Source: Haemophilus parainfluenzae
GTDB taxonomy: Bacteria > Pseudomonadota > Gammaproteobacteria > Enterobacterales > Pasteurellaceae
Length of the DNA: 5,061 nt
NCBI GenBank assembly: GCA_018381425.1
Contig: JAGZRY010000139.1
Span: forward strand, 1 to 5,061
Direction of reading: 5' to 3'
Numbering within the stretch: the stretch's first letter is position 1; each line of letters opens with the position of its first letter. A model generated the notes under the pieces. It was not told the DNA's origin. It made no database searches and saw only the letters and a program-made list of their open reading frames with translations. The position numbers and the translations under genes are program-made. Below, in pieces: positions 1 to 5,061 of the stretch.

Positions 1-260
1 ATATTTTTGCGCAATTTGGACAAACCTTGAAGGTAGAAAAAGTCGGTTGCTGTGGTATGGCGGGTGTATTTGGTCATGAAGTTCAAAACCAAACCATGTC
101 AAAAGATATCTATGACGTATCTTGGGGCAAAAAATTACAAGGTAAAGATCCGAATCATTGTCTCGCAACCGGCTATTCCTGCCGTAGCCAAGTAAAGCGA
201 TATGAAAAAGCCATCTTGAAACATCCTGTTCAAGCATTGCTTGAAGTATTGAATAACTAG
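1..260 (+). CDS. ydiJ: C-terminal end of YdiJ-type D-2-hydroxyglutarate dehydrogenase (partial)
   Basis: The reading frame is open from the left edge (first whole codon at position 3) and stops at TAG 258-260, giving the last 85 residues of a protein of about 1000 residues. What is visible is the end of the C-terminal CCG/Fe-S (heterodisulfide-reductase-like) domain: the segment GCCGMAGVFGHE near residues 15-26, then CLATGYSCRSQVKR and a HPVQALLE tail. These match the C-terminus of E. coli YdiJ as I recall it. YdiJ is a large FAD-linked, Fe-S-containing oxidoreductase that oxidises D-2-hydroxyglutarate to 2-oxoglutarate. The cysteines of the CCG motif and of the SCRS motif are present. The N-terminal FAD-binding and catalytic parts lie outside the window, so intactness of the whole gene cannot be judged. 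It converges on valS with an 82-base gap. The TTG at 27 is an internal leucine codon, not a start. Confidence 0.88.
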   Translation, partial: IFAQFGQTLKVEKVGCCGMAGVFGHEVQNQTMSKDIYDVSWGKKLQGKDPNHCLATGYSCRSQVKRYEKAILKHPVQALLEVLNN

Positions 261-296
261 AATAGATTTTCTACTTACCACAATATTTAAAAAAAT

Positions 297-331
297 AAAA
301 AGCGGCCAGATTTTAAATCTAACCACTTTTT
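297..331 (-). terminator. Intrinsic terminator of valS (minus-strand active)
   Basis: The hairpin arms are 297-313 and 315-331, centred on 314. Read on the minus strand, every outer position pairs, with three G-U wobbles (303/325, 306/322, 307/321), and the stem is followed by a U-rich run (complement of 301-297 and 295-289). Read on the plus strand, the same three positions become C-A mismatches in the middle of the stem. The innermost pairs must open to form a loop of about 5 nt. It begins 12 bases past the valS stop, so it is best read as the valS terminator. It may be only a weak terminator for ydiJ, although a T-run (327-333) exists on that side too. Confidence 0.75.
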
Positions 332-342
332 TTATTTAAAGA

Positions 343-3207
343 CTACAACGCTTCAATCGCTTTATACTGCTCTTGGATTTTTTCTAATCCAGATTGGTAT
401 TCGGCTTGTTTTTCGCGTTCTTTAGCGATAACCGCTTCTGGTGCTTTGGCTACGAAAGCTTCGTTGCTGAGTTTGCTTTCGATGCGTTTAACTTCGTTTT
501 GATATTTTTCAATCTCTTTAGTTAAACGGGCGAGCTCGGCTTCTTTATTGATAAAGCCAGCCATTGGTACGAGTAATTCAGCATTGCCAACGAGTTTCGC
601 TACCGCAAGTGGTGCGGTTTCGTTTGCGGCTAACACTCGAACGTTGTCTAATTTCGCCATGGCTTTTAAAAGAGCGGTCTGTTTTTCGAGAATTTTTGCG
701 TTTTCTGCGCTTAAATTACGGAATAACAGATCTAAGCCTTTACTTGGTGCGATGTTGCTTTCTGCACGAATATTACGCACCGCAACGATCACTTCTTTTA
801 ACCACTCAATTTCAGCTTCCGCTTCAGGATCAAAGCCGTTTTCTTCCACTTGTGGGAAAGGTTGTAACATAATGCTGTCTGCAGTAATGTCTACGAATCC
901 TTTCACTTTTTGCCAAATTTCTTCGGTAATAAATGGAATGAGCGGGTGTGCTAAACGTAATAATTTCTCTAACACGTGAACCAAGGTTTGGCTTGCTGCA
1001 CGGATTTGTGCTGCATTGTCGTTTGCAAATACTGGTTTAGTCAATTCTAAATACCAGTCACAGAATTGGTTCCAAGTAAACTCATAAATCGCATTGGCAC
1101 AAAGGTCGAAACGATATTGGCTTAATGAATTACGGAAAGTTTCCACTGTGCGATTGAATTCTGATTGAATCCAACGGTCTGCCACGGAAAATTCAATTTC
1201 GCCTTGGCTTAAATCTAATTTTTCATTCGTAAGAACGAAACGGCTGGCATTCCATAATTTGTTACAGAAATTACGATAGCCTTCTAGGCGTTTCATATCC
1301 CAGTTGATATCACGACCGTTTGAAGCCAATGCGGCTAATGTGAAACGCAATGCATCTGTACCGTGAGCCGCAATACCTTCTGCGAATTCTTTGCGCGTTG
1401 CTTTAGCAATTTTCTCTGCTAATTGTGGCTGCATCATGTTGCCAGTGCGTTTTTCAAGTAAATCGTCAAGGCTGATACCGTCAATCATATCGATTGGGTC
1501 AAGCACGTTACCTTTCGATTTCGACATTTTTTGTCCGTTTTCATCACGGATCAAGCCCGTTACGTACACGGTTTTGAATGGCACTTGCGGTTTGCCGTTT
1601 TCATCTTTTACGAAGTGCATCGTAAACATAATCATACGCGCAACCCAGAAGAAGATGATATCAAAACCTGTGATTAACACATCCGTCGGGTGGAACATTT
1701 TGAGTTCTTTGGTTTGCTCCGGCCAACCTAAGGTGGAGAACGTCCACAAGCCTGATGAGAACCACGTGTCTAACACATCTTCATCTTGTTTGAGTTCAAC
1801 CGCAGAATCTAAGTTATATTTTGACCGCACTTCTTCTTCGTTACGCGCAACATACACATTGCCTTCTGTGTCATACCACGCTGGAATGCGGTGTCCCCAC
1901 CAAAGTTGGCGAGAAATACACCAATCTTGAATATCACGCATCCAAGAGAAGTAAAGGTTTTCATATTGTTTTGGCACAAATTGGATTTCGCCGTCTTCCA
2001 CCGCTTTAATCGCTACATCAGCAAGCGGTTTCACGCTCACATACCATTGGTCGGTTAACATCGGCTCGATTGGCACGCCACCACGGTCACCATAAGGGAC
2101 TTTCAAATCGTGCGGTTTGATTTCGTCTAATAAACCCAGTGCTTCAAAATCTGCCACGATTTTCTTACGTGCAATGAAACGCTCTAAGCCACGGTAATCC
2201 GCAGGAATTGTTGCTTCATAACCAGCAAGTGGTTTGCCGTCAGTACCGATAATCTCCGCTTCATCACGAATATCGGCATTTAAGGTTAATACGTTGACCA
2301 TCGGCAAGCTGTGACGTTTACCCACTTCATAGTCGTTAAAGTCGTGCGCAGGAGTAATTTTCACCACACCGGTACCAAATTCACGATCAACATATTCATC
2401 AGCAATAATCGGAATTTCACGATTAGCCAATGGCAGAACGACCGTTTTACCGATTAAAGATTGGTAACGCTCATCTTCAGGGTGCACCGCCACCGCCGTA
2501 TCGCCCAACATGGTTTCCGGACGCGTGGTTGCCACCACTAAATAATCTTTACCATCCGCCGTTTTCGCACCATTTGCTAACGGATAACGGAAATGCCAAA
2601 GGGAGCCTTTGCTCTCTTTATTTTCCACTTCTAAATCAGAAATCGCAGTGTGAAGTTTTGGATCCCAGTTTACTAAACGTTTGCCACGGTAAATCAAACC
2701 TTCTTCATGCAAGCGAACAAACACTTCTTTTACTGCATTCGATAAACCCTCGTCCATGGTGAAACGCTCACGTTCCCAGTCAATTGAGTTACCTAAACGA
2801 CGCATTTGTTGGCTGATTGTACCACCAGAATAGGCTTTCCAATCCCAGATTTTGTTGATGAACGCTTCACGACCATAATCGTGGCGGGTTTTGCCTTCTT
2901 CTGCCGCAATTTTACGCTCTACCACCATTTGGGTGGCGATACCCGCGTGGTCTGTCCCCGCTTGCCATAAGGTGTTATGCCCTTCCATACGGTTAAAACG
3001 GATTAACGTATCCATTAAGGTTTGTTGGAAAGCATGCCCCATGTGTAAAGAGCCAGTTACGTTCGGAGGAGGAATCGCAATGCAATAGCTCGGTGCGTTT
3101 TCATTTTCAGACGGTTTAAAATAACCGCTCTCTTCCCAATGTTGATAAAGGGCTTGTTCTACCGCAGACGGATTAAAACGGTCTGCCATTTCGAATTTTT
3201 GTGTCAT
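343..3207 (-). CDS. valS: Valyl-tRNA synthetase
   Basis: A cytosolic class I aminoacyl-tRNA synthetase that charges tRNA-Val with valine and hydrolyses mischarged threonine. The protein has 954 residues, the usual length for this family. Visible in order: the HIGH-type ATP motif [13 protein letters not shown] (residues 46-58, with HMGH at 55-58); the CP1 editing domain, roughly 200-345, with [10 protein letters not shown] (227-236) and TPAHDFNDY (285-293); the catalytic domain resumed, with [16 protein letters not shown] (429-444) and KMSKS (560-564); the anticodon-binding helical domain, about 670-820; and the C-terminal charged coiled-coil arm, about 885-952. The start is fixed because an in-frame TAA (3210-3208) lies directly upstream. 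An AAGAG (3220-3216) eight bases before ATG is the likely ribosome binding site. M7 is a possible but unneeded alternative. It is the last gene of the minus-strand block, 41 bases after the 217-codon gene, and may be co-transcribed from holC as in E. coli. An uptake signal lies inside the gene at 1824-1832. No damage is seen. Confidence 0.98.
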   Translation of the reverse strand: MTQKFEMADRFNPSAVEQALYQHWEESGYFKPSENENAPSYCIAIPPPNVTGSLHMGHAFQQTLMDTLIRFNRMEGHNTLWQAGTDHAGIATQMVVERKIAAEEGKTRHDYGREAFINKIWDWKAYSGGTISQQMRRLGNSIDWERERFTMDEGLSNAVKEVFVRLHEEGLIYRGKRLVNWDPKLHTAISDLEVENKESKGSLWHFRYPLANGAKTADGKDYLVVATTRPETMLGDTAVAVHPEDERYQSLIGKTVVLPLANREIPIIADEYVDREFGTGVVKITPAHDFNDYEVGKRHSLPMVNVLTLNADIRDEAEIIGTDGKPLAGYEATIPADYRGLERFIARKKIVADFEALGLLDEIKPHDLKVPYGDRGGVPIEPMLTDQWYVSVKPLADVAIKAVEDGEIQFVPKQYENLYFSWMRDIQDWCISRQLWWGHRIPAWYDTEGNVYVARNEEEVRSKYNLDSAVELKQDEDVLDTWFSSGLWTFSTLGWPEQTKELKMFHPTDVLITGFDIIFFWVARMIMFTMHFVKDENGKPQVPFKTVYVTGLIRDENGQKMSKSKGNVLDPIDMIDGISLDDLLEKRTGNMMQPQLAEKIAKATRKEFAEGIAAHGTDALRFTLAALASNGRDINWDMKRLEGYRNFCNKLWNASRFVLTNEKLDLSQGEIEFSVADRWIQSEFNRTVETFRNSLSQYRFDLCANAIYEFTWNQFCDWYLELTKPVFANDNAAQIRAASQTLVHVLEKLLRLAHPLIPFITEEIWQKVKGFVDITADSIMLQPFPQVEENGFDPEAEAEIEWLKEVIVAVRNIRAESNIAPSKGLDLLFRNLSAENAKILEKQTALLKAMAKLDNVRVLAANETAPLAVAKLVGNAELLVPMAGFINKEAELARLTKEIEKYQNEVKRIESKLSNEAFVAKAPEAVIAKEREKQAEYQSGLEKIQEQYKAIEAL
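1824..1832 (-). other. DNA uptake signal sequence inside valS
   Basis: The plus strand reads ACCGCACTT, so the minus strand carries a perfect AAGTGCGGT, the core uptake signal of Haemophilus natural transformation. It is followed on the minus strand by an A/T-rich segment (CAAAATATAA), as in the extended consensus. It falls in valS codons 459-462, where it encodes part of Glu-Val-Arg-Ser. Confidence 0.85.
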
Positions 3208-3248
3208 TTATTTTTCTCTTGGTAGGGTGCGAATTGTTGCACCGTTAA

Positions 3249-3902
3249 TTAAATTATTACTGTTGAAATTTTGAATTTTTCTGAAAAATCTTCTCTATTT
3301 TTCCATATAGAAAAGAATGGAATAATAACTTGTTCTACATCCATACCTAACATTTGTTCTCTTATAAAACTTTCGTTCAAATCAGAAATTGCAGGAATAA
3401 TGCTAAATTCTGGAAGATGATTACAAAACAAAAATGAATAAATTTTATTTACTTTATTTGATTTTACATTTCTACATATATTGGCAATATTTATTTTAGA
3501 CTGAACTAATAATTTTTCTGGAGAACCTACCCAATTTGATTGCACTAATCTTTCAATATTCGATTTTTTAAAGTCAGATACAAATGCGAGATAATCCTCA
3601 AAGTTCCAATTCACTATATTTGAATTTGTAACCCAAGCAATGAGTATTTCTAAAGCAAAAATAGCTCGTTCTTTAGTTAAGAAGTCTTGTTCTTGAATAA
3701 TCATTAAATTGGTTTCTTCATCTAAAGGTTCATCAGAAATAATCACTGAATAAAAATCATCAATATCGTATTCTGGCGATAAACGTTCAGAATAGGGAAG
3801 AAACACTAATTTAAGATCGGATTGTTGTTCTGCTAAATTCAACGTATTGAAAAACTCTTCTGAACTATATTTACCTTTTCCTAGAATATAGAACTCTTCC
3901 AT
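3249..3902 (-). CDS. Uncharacterised 217-residue protein, possible FtsZ/tubulin-like C-terminal fold
   Basis: I do not recognise this protein as a named family. It is soluble-looking, with an acidic N-terminal third and no signal peptide or membrane segment. A hand count over 3301-3900 gives about 28% G+C, much lower than valS or yqfB, which suggests acquired DNA. Start: ATG 3902-3900 directly follows the yqfB stop (TAAATG), with AGGA eight bases upstream inside the last yqfB codons, so translation is probably coupled. Tentative fold idea: residues 83-111 align without gaps to FtsZ helix H7, loop T7 and helix H8 (NWNFEDY at 98-104 against NVDFADV). The following order also suits the FtsZ C-terminal domain: strand (KIYSFLF, about 153-159), helix (about 170-185), strand (VEQVIIPFF, about 189-197), strand (KFKISTVII, 209-217). 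The GTP-binding half with GGGTGTG is absent, so it could not be a normal GTPase. Identity in the best segment is only 6 of 29, so chance resemblance is possible. The gene is confidently real; its role is unknown. Confidence 0.8.
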   Translation of the reverse strand: MEEFYILGKGKYSSEEFFNTLNLAEQQSDLKLVFLPYSERLSPEYDIDDFYSVIISDEPLDEETNLMIIQEQDFLTKERAIFALEILIAWVTNSNIVNWNFEDYLAFVSDFKKSNIERLVQSNWVGSPEKLLVQSKINIANICRNVKSNKVNKIYSFLFCNHLPEFSIIPAISDLNESFIREQMLGMDVEQVIIPFFSIWKNREDFSEKFKISTVII

Positions 3903-4208
3903 TTAGATTTTCCTAAATGCAATAATAAAAAACTGTTCTTCATTCGGATAAATCTCCCGAATTACCTCTTTCAATTCTGCCAAACTCATATTCTCCTGCT
4001 TCGCATGCTGTTCCGTTAGTTCATCAAGAGTAATCGGTGATACACCTAACACTTCAATGGTGCAGAAGTATTGATTATCTTCAAAGTGCCCTACTCGTAG
4101 AATATCGCCTGCTTTAAAATGACTTTCGGATTTGTCTCGAATGGTAATGGTTTTACGCCCAGTGAGAATATCGGCTTCAAAGCGTTGATAAAAGGTAATA
4201 TCGTTCAT
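3903..4208 (-). CDS. yqfB: N4-acetylcytidine amidohydrolase, ASCH domain (YqfB family)
   Basis: A single-domain ASCH protein of 101 residues, against 103 in E. coli YqfB, with which it shares most positions (for example [43 protein letters not shown]). E. coli YqfB hydrolyses N4-acetylcytidine to cytidine and acetate in the cytosol, probably salvaging modified nucleosides from RNA turnover. Its catalytic Lys21, Thr24 and Glu74 correspond here to Lys19, Thr22 and Glu72, all present, so activity is expected. Start: ATG at 4208-4206 suits the conserved N-terminus, and an in-frame TGA lies only three codons upstream (TGA CCG CAC TTT ATG), so no longer form exists. There is no visible Shine-Dalgarno sequence, because a DNA uptake signal fills that space. 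It lies 73 bases after holC and overlaps nothing, and its stop abuts the ATG of the next gene. G+C is ordinary for the window. Confidence 0.93.
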   Translation of the reverse strand: MNDITFYQRFEADILTGRKTITIRDKSESHFKAGDILRVGHFEDNQYFCTIEVLGVSPITLDELTEQHAKQENMSLAELKEVIREIYPNEEQFFIIAFRKI

Positions 4209-4209
4209 A

Positions 4210-4218
4210 AAGTGCGGT
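4210..4218 (+). other. DNA uptake signal sequence at the yqfB start
   Basis: A perfect AAGTGCGGT on the plus strand, preceded by a further A and followed by CAATTTTT and, about a helical turn later, a second T-run (TGTTTTTTGT). This agrees with the extended Haemophilus uptake consensus, including both A/T tracts. It ends two bases from the yqfB start codon and therefore covers that gene's ribosome binding region. Confidence 0.92.
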
Positions 4219-4245
4219 CAATTTTTAAGTGTTTTTTGTAACCAT

Positions 4246-4275
4246 CCCTCTCTTTGGCAAAGAGGGGGGTTTTTT
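4246..4275 (+). terminator. Intrinsic terminator oriented against the holC-yqfB transcripts
   Basis: On the plus strand, arms 4246-4255 (CCCTCTCTTT) and 4259-4268 pair over 10 bp, with one U-G wobble (4249/4265) and a GGC loop. Six T residues follow at 4270-4275. This is a textbook intrinsic terminator for plus-strand RNA. On the minus strand the wobble becomes a C-A mismatch, and the hairpin is followed by AUGGUUACAAAAAA rather than a U-run, so holC transcripts should largely read through. No plus-strand gene lies to its left before ydiJ, which is about 4 kb away. Confidence 0.72.
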
Positions 4276-4281
4276 ATATCG

Positions 4282-4713
4282 TTATACCTGCTCCGTGCTC
4301 AACGTCCAGCCTAACTGTCTCAGTTGTTTATAACGTTCACGCGCTTGAGCTTTTTGCGTTTCTTCTATCGGTACAAAATCAATTAATTGTGTAAAGCTGT
4401 GGCTAAAATCTGGCACTTCCATTTGCAAATTGATCAGCAAGTCACGACGTTGGGCATTGCGTTTGCCTTTCCAACTAATCTCAATTGGCGGTGCATATTG
4501 TGTTGCTTCGCCTGAAAGATTATGAGGAACAAACTCATTCGGATCCCGTTGCCATAACGCTTCATCAATTAAAAATGCTTGCTCTTCTGTTTCGCACGCG
4601 ATTAAAATTCGCTTGCCTAAACGCCACGCTTGAGCGGCAAGATCACAGGCAAGTTGCTCAACGGTTATCTTCTTTTCTGGATTTAAGAGATAAAATTGTG
4701 CGTTTTTTGCCAT
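4282..4713 (-). CDS. holC: DNA polymerase III chi subunit
   Basis: Chi is an accessory protein of the DNA polymerase III clamp loader. It pairs with psi (HolD) and binds the C-terminal tail of single-strand binding protein, helping hand-off at the replication fork. The 143 residues compare with 147 in E. coli, with conserved blocks in order: FYLL (7-10), GKRILIACETEEQA (33-46), DEALW (50-54), FVPHNLSGE (61-69), RRDLLINL (89-96), DFVP (112-115) and the basic ARERYK (124-129), which corresponds to the SSB-contacting surface in E. coli. Start: ATG 4713-4711 gives the MxKNAxFYLL N-terminus expected, with a GGGGAAG ribosome binding site centred about ten bases upstream. It ends with TAA at 4284-4282. 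It is the first gene of the minus-strand block and diverges from fumC. In E. coli holC lies directly upstream of valS; here two genes intervene. Confidence 0.96.
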   Translation of the reverse strand: MAKNAQFYLLNPEKKITVEQLACDLAAQAWRLGKRILIACETEEQAFLIDEALWQRDPNEFVPHNLSGEATQYAPPIEISWKGKRNAQRRDLLINLQMEVPDFSHSFTQLIDFVPIEETQKAQARERYKQLRQLGWTLSTEQV

Positions 4714-4752
4714 GATTGTGACTTCCCCATTTATCGTTTTGCAAACTGGCGG

Positions 4753-4761
4753 ATTTTATCA
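4753..4761 (-). promoter_or_regulatory. Candidate extended -10 promoter of holC
   Basis: The minus strand reads TGATAAAAT: an extended -10 motif (TGn) joined to TAAAAT, five of six matches to TATAAT. Transcription would begin near 4746, giving a leader of about 33 bases before the holC ATG. No good -35 hexamer sits 16-18 bases upstream, where the DNA is only A/T-rich. The call rests on motif match and position. Confidence 0.45.
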
Positions 4762-4829
4762 AAAAAGCACTAAAAAATAAATCATCAACAAAGTGATTAA
4801 CGTAAATAGAAAAAACACGGAAATTTTTT

Positions 4830-4838
4830 ACCGCACTT
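4830..4838 (-). other. DNA uptake signal sequence upstream of fumC
   Basis: The plus strand reads ACCGCACTT, a perfect uptake core on the minus strand, preceded by AAATTTTTT so that the A/T tract of the extended consensus is present. With the copy at 4210-4218 it forms an inward-facing pair around holC, about 620 bases apart. That is too far to form a terminator hairpin of the kind made by close inverted uptake signals. Confidence 0.9.
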
Positions 4839-4858
4839 TTATGATCTACATCACAAAA
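4837..4858 (+). promoter_or_regulatory. CRP-type binding site in the holC-fumC intergenic region
   Basis: The core at 4840-4855, TATGATCTACATCACA, matches the ideal CRP core TGTGATCTAGATCACA at 14 of 16 positions. It is the normal CRP type (TGTGA-like), not the Haemophilus competence type with TGCGA. Its centre (4847.5) is about 70 bases upstream of the proposed fumC transcription start, close to the class I activator positions known in E. coli (-61.5, -71.5). The inner TGAT-N4-ATCA is also the core of an FNR half-site pair (TTGAT-N4-ATCAA, one mismatch at each end), so dual control by CRP and FNR is possible. It lies about 100 bases from the holC start and is more likely to serve fumC. Confidence 0.6.
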
Positions 4859-4902
4859 GTAACTTTTAACCTTTATGTTACATTCCATTCATAACTCGTA
4901 GG

Positions 4903-4911
4903 TGTTAGAAT
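4903..4911 (+). promoter_or_regulatory. Candidate extended -10 promoter of fumC
   Basis: TGTTAGAAT is an extended -10 (TGn plus TAGAAT, five of six to TATAAT). The expected start is near 4918, leaving a leader of about 34 bases. The -35 region at 17-base spacing (4883-4888, TTCCAT) is poor, which fits a promoter that depends on an activator such as the CRP-type site upstream. A weaker alternative -10 is TATGTT at 4874-4879. Confidence 0.45.
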
Positions 4912-4951
4912 TTCGAAGACTTATTTTTATTTTCGATGATAGGAGTATCAC

Positions 4952-5061
4952 ATGGCATTTCGTATTGAAAAAGACACTATGGGCGAAGTTCAAGTTCCTG
5001 CAGATAAATACTGGGCAGCACAAACCGAACGTTCCCGTAACAACTTCAAAATTGGTCCGGC
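4952..5061 (+). CDS. fumC: Class II fumarate hydratase, N-terminal part (partial)
   Basis: The first 36 codons of an oxygen-stable, iron-independent fumarase that interconverts fumarate and L-malate as a cytosolic homotetramer. The visible segment, with [18 protein letters not shown] at residues 11-28, is typical of class II fumarases and matches H. influenzae FumC as I recall it. Active-site residues lie beyond the right edge. Start: ATG at 4952 has AGGAG (4941-4945) six bases upstream, and an in-frame TAG at 4940-4942 rules out a longer form. H. influenzae has an incomplete citric acid cycle and uses fumarase in the reductive branch feeding fumarate respiration. That makes control by CRP or FNR through the upstream site plausible. 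It diverges from holC across 238 bases. Confidence 0.95.
   Translation, partial: MAFRIEKDTMGEVQVPADKYWAAQTERSRNNFKIGP

Noticed and set aside
135..326. Minus-strand open frame over the ydiJ end
   Set aside because: It is antisense to the conserved YdiJ C-terminus and runs through the valS terminator hairpin. It has no family resemblance.
670..678. AAGAGCGGT as an uptake signal
   Set aside because: It has one mismatch in the core (GTG to GAG), and the A/T tracts are not placed as in the extended consensus.
548..979. Plus-strand open frame of 143 codons over valS
   Set aside because: It lies wholly inside the valS coding region in antisense, and its composition is the mirror of conserved ValS codons. 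The other plus-strand frames at 564-872, 1391-1930, 1821-2009, 2430-2762 and 2891-3088 are rejected for the same reason.
2021..2029. GCAAGCGGT as an Actinobacillus-type uptake signal (ACAAGCGGT)
   Set aside because: It is a single copy with a mismatch, while the window has three perfect Haemophilus-type signals. It is best explained as ordinary valS codons.
3226..3243. A T-box or attenuator controlling valS
   Set aside because: The gap is only 41 bases, with no specifier stem, T-box motif or terminator, and valS in gamma-proteobacteria is not usually T-box controlled.
4246..4275. The hairpin as a holC terminator
   Set aside because: In minus-strand RNA the stem has a C-A mismatch and no U-run follows, so it is better assigned to plus-strand RNA.
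4485..4715. Plus-strand open frame of 76 codons over holC
   Set aside because: It is antisense to conserved HolC blocks and has no supporting start signals.
4658..4888. Minus-strand open frame of 76 codons upstream of holC
   Set aside because: It overlaps the 5' end of holC in another frame and spans the uptake signal and CRP-type site. It looks like an open stretch of promoter DNA.

Overview
The window looks like chromosome from a Haemophilus-group Pasteurellaceae bacterium (H. influenzae or a close relative such as H. haemolyticus). The evidence is three perfect copies of the 9-base Haemophilus DNA uptake signal AAGTGCGGT (one on +, two on -), a 954-residue ValS that agrees almost throughout with the H. 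influenzae protein as I remember it, and HolC and FumC of the same type. Species cannot be fixed without a search.

Layout: the 3' end of a ydiJ-type D-2-hydroxyglutarate dehydrogenase gene enters from the left on + and ends at 260. It converges on a minus-strand block that reads, in transcription order, holC (4713-4282), a yqfB/ASCH gene (4208-3903), an unrecognised 217-codon gene (3902-3249) and valS (3207-343). valS ends at a hairpin terminator that pairs fully only on the minus strand. Right of holC, a 238-base divergent intergenic region carries an uptake signal, a strong CRP-type site and candidate promoters for holC and for fumC. fumC starts at 4952 on + and runs off the right edge.

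The core is housekeeping: HolC (chi subunit of the DNA polymerase III clamp loader) and ValS (valyl-tRNA synthetase) are adjacent in E. coli (pepA-holC-valS). Here two extra genes sit between them. YqfB is a small N4-acetylcytidine amidohydrolase with all its catalytic residues. The 217-codon gene has about 28% G+C, well below valS, starts directly on the yqfB stop codon (TAAATG), and is the accessory element of the window. From memory, in H. influenzae Rd the HindIII restriction-modification genes lie in this same valS-holC interval, so it may be a repeated insertion slot. By eye, the 217-residue protein resembles the second half of FtsZ (the H6/H7-T7-H8 region and the C-terminal domain) without the GTP-binding half. 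This is a tentative fold hypothesis and the most interesting lead here.

Other points of interest are regulatory. The terminator between holC and yqfB faces against both genes. An uptake signal occupies the place where the yqfB ribosome binding site should be. A CRP-type site abuts another uptake signal upstream of fumC. No RNA genes, insertion sequences or CRISPR arrays were seen.
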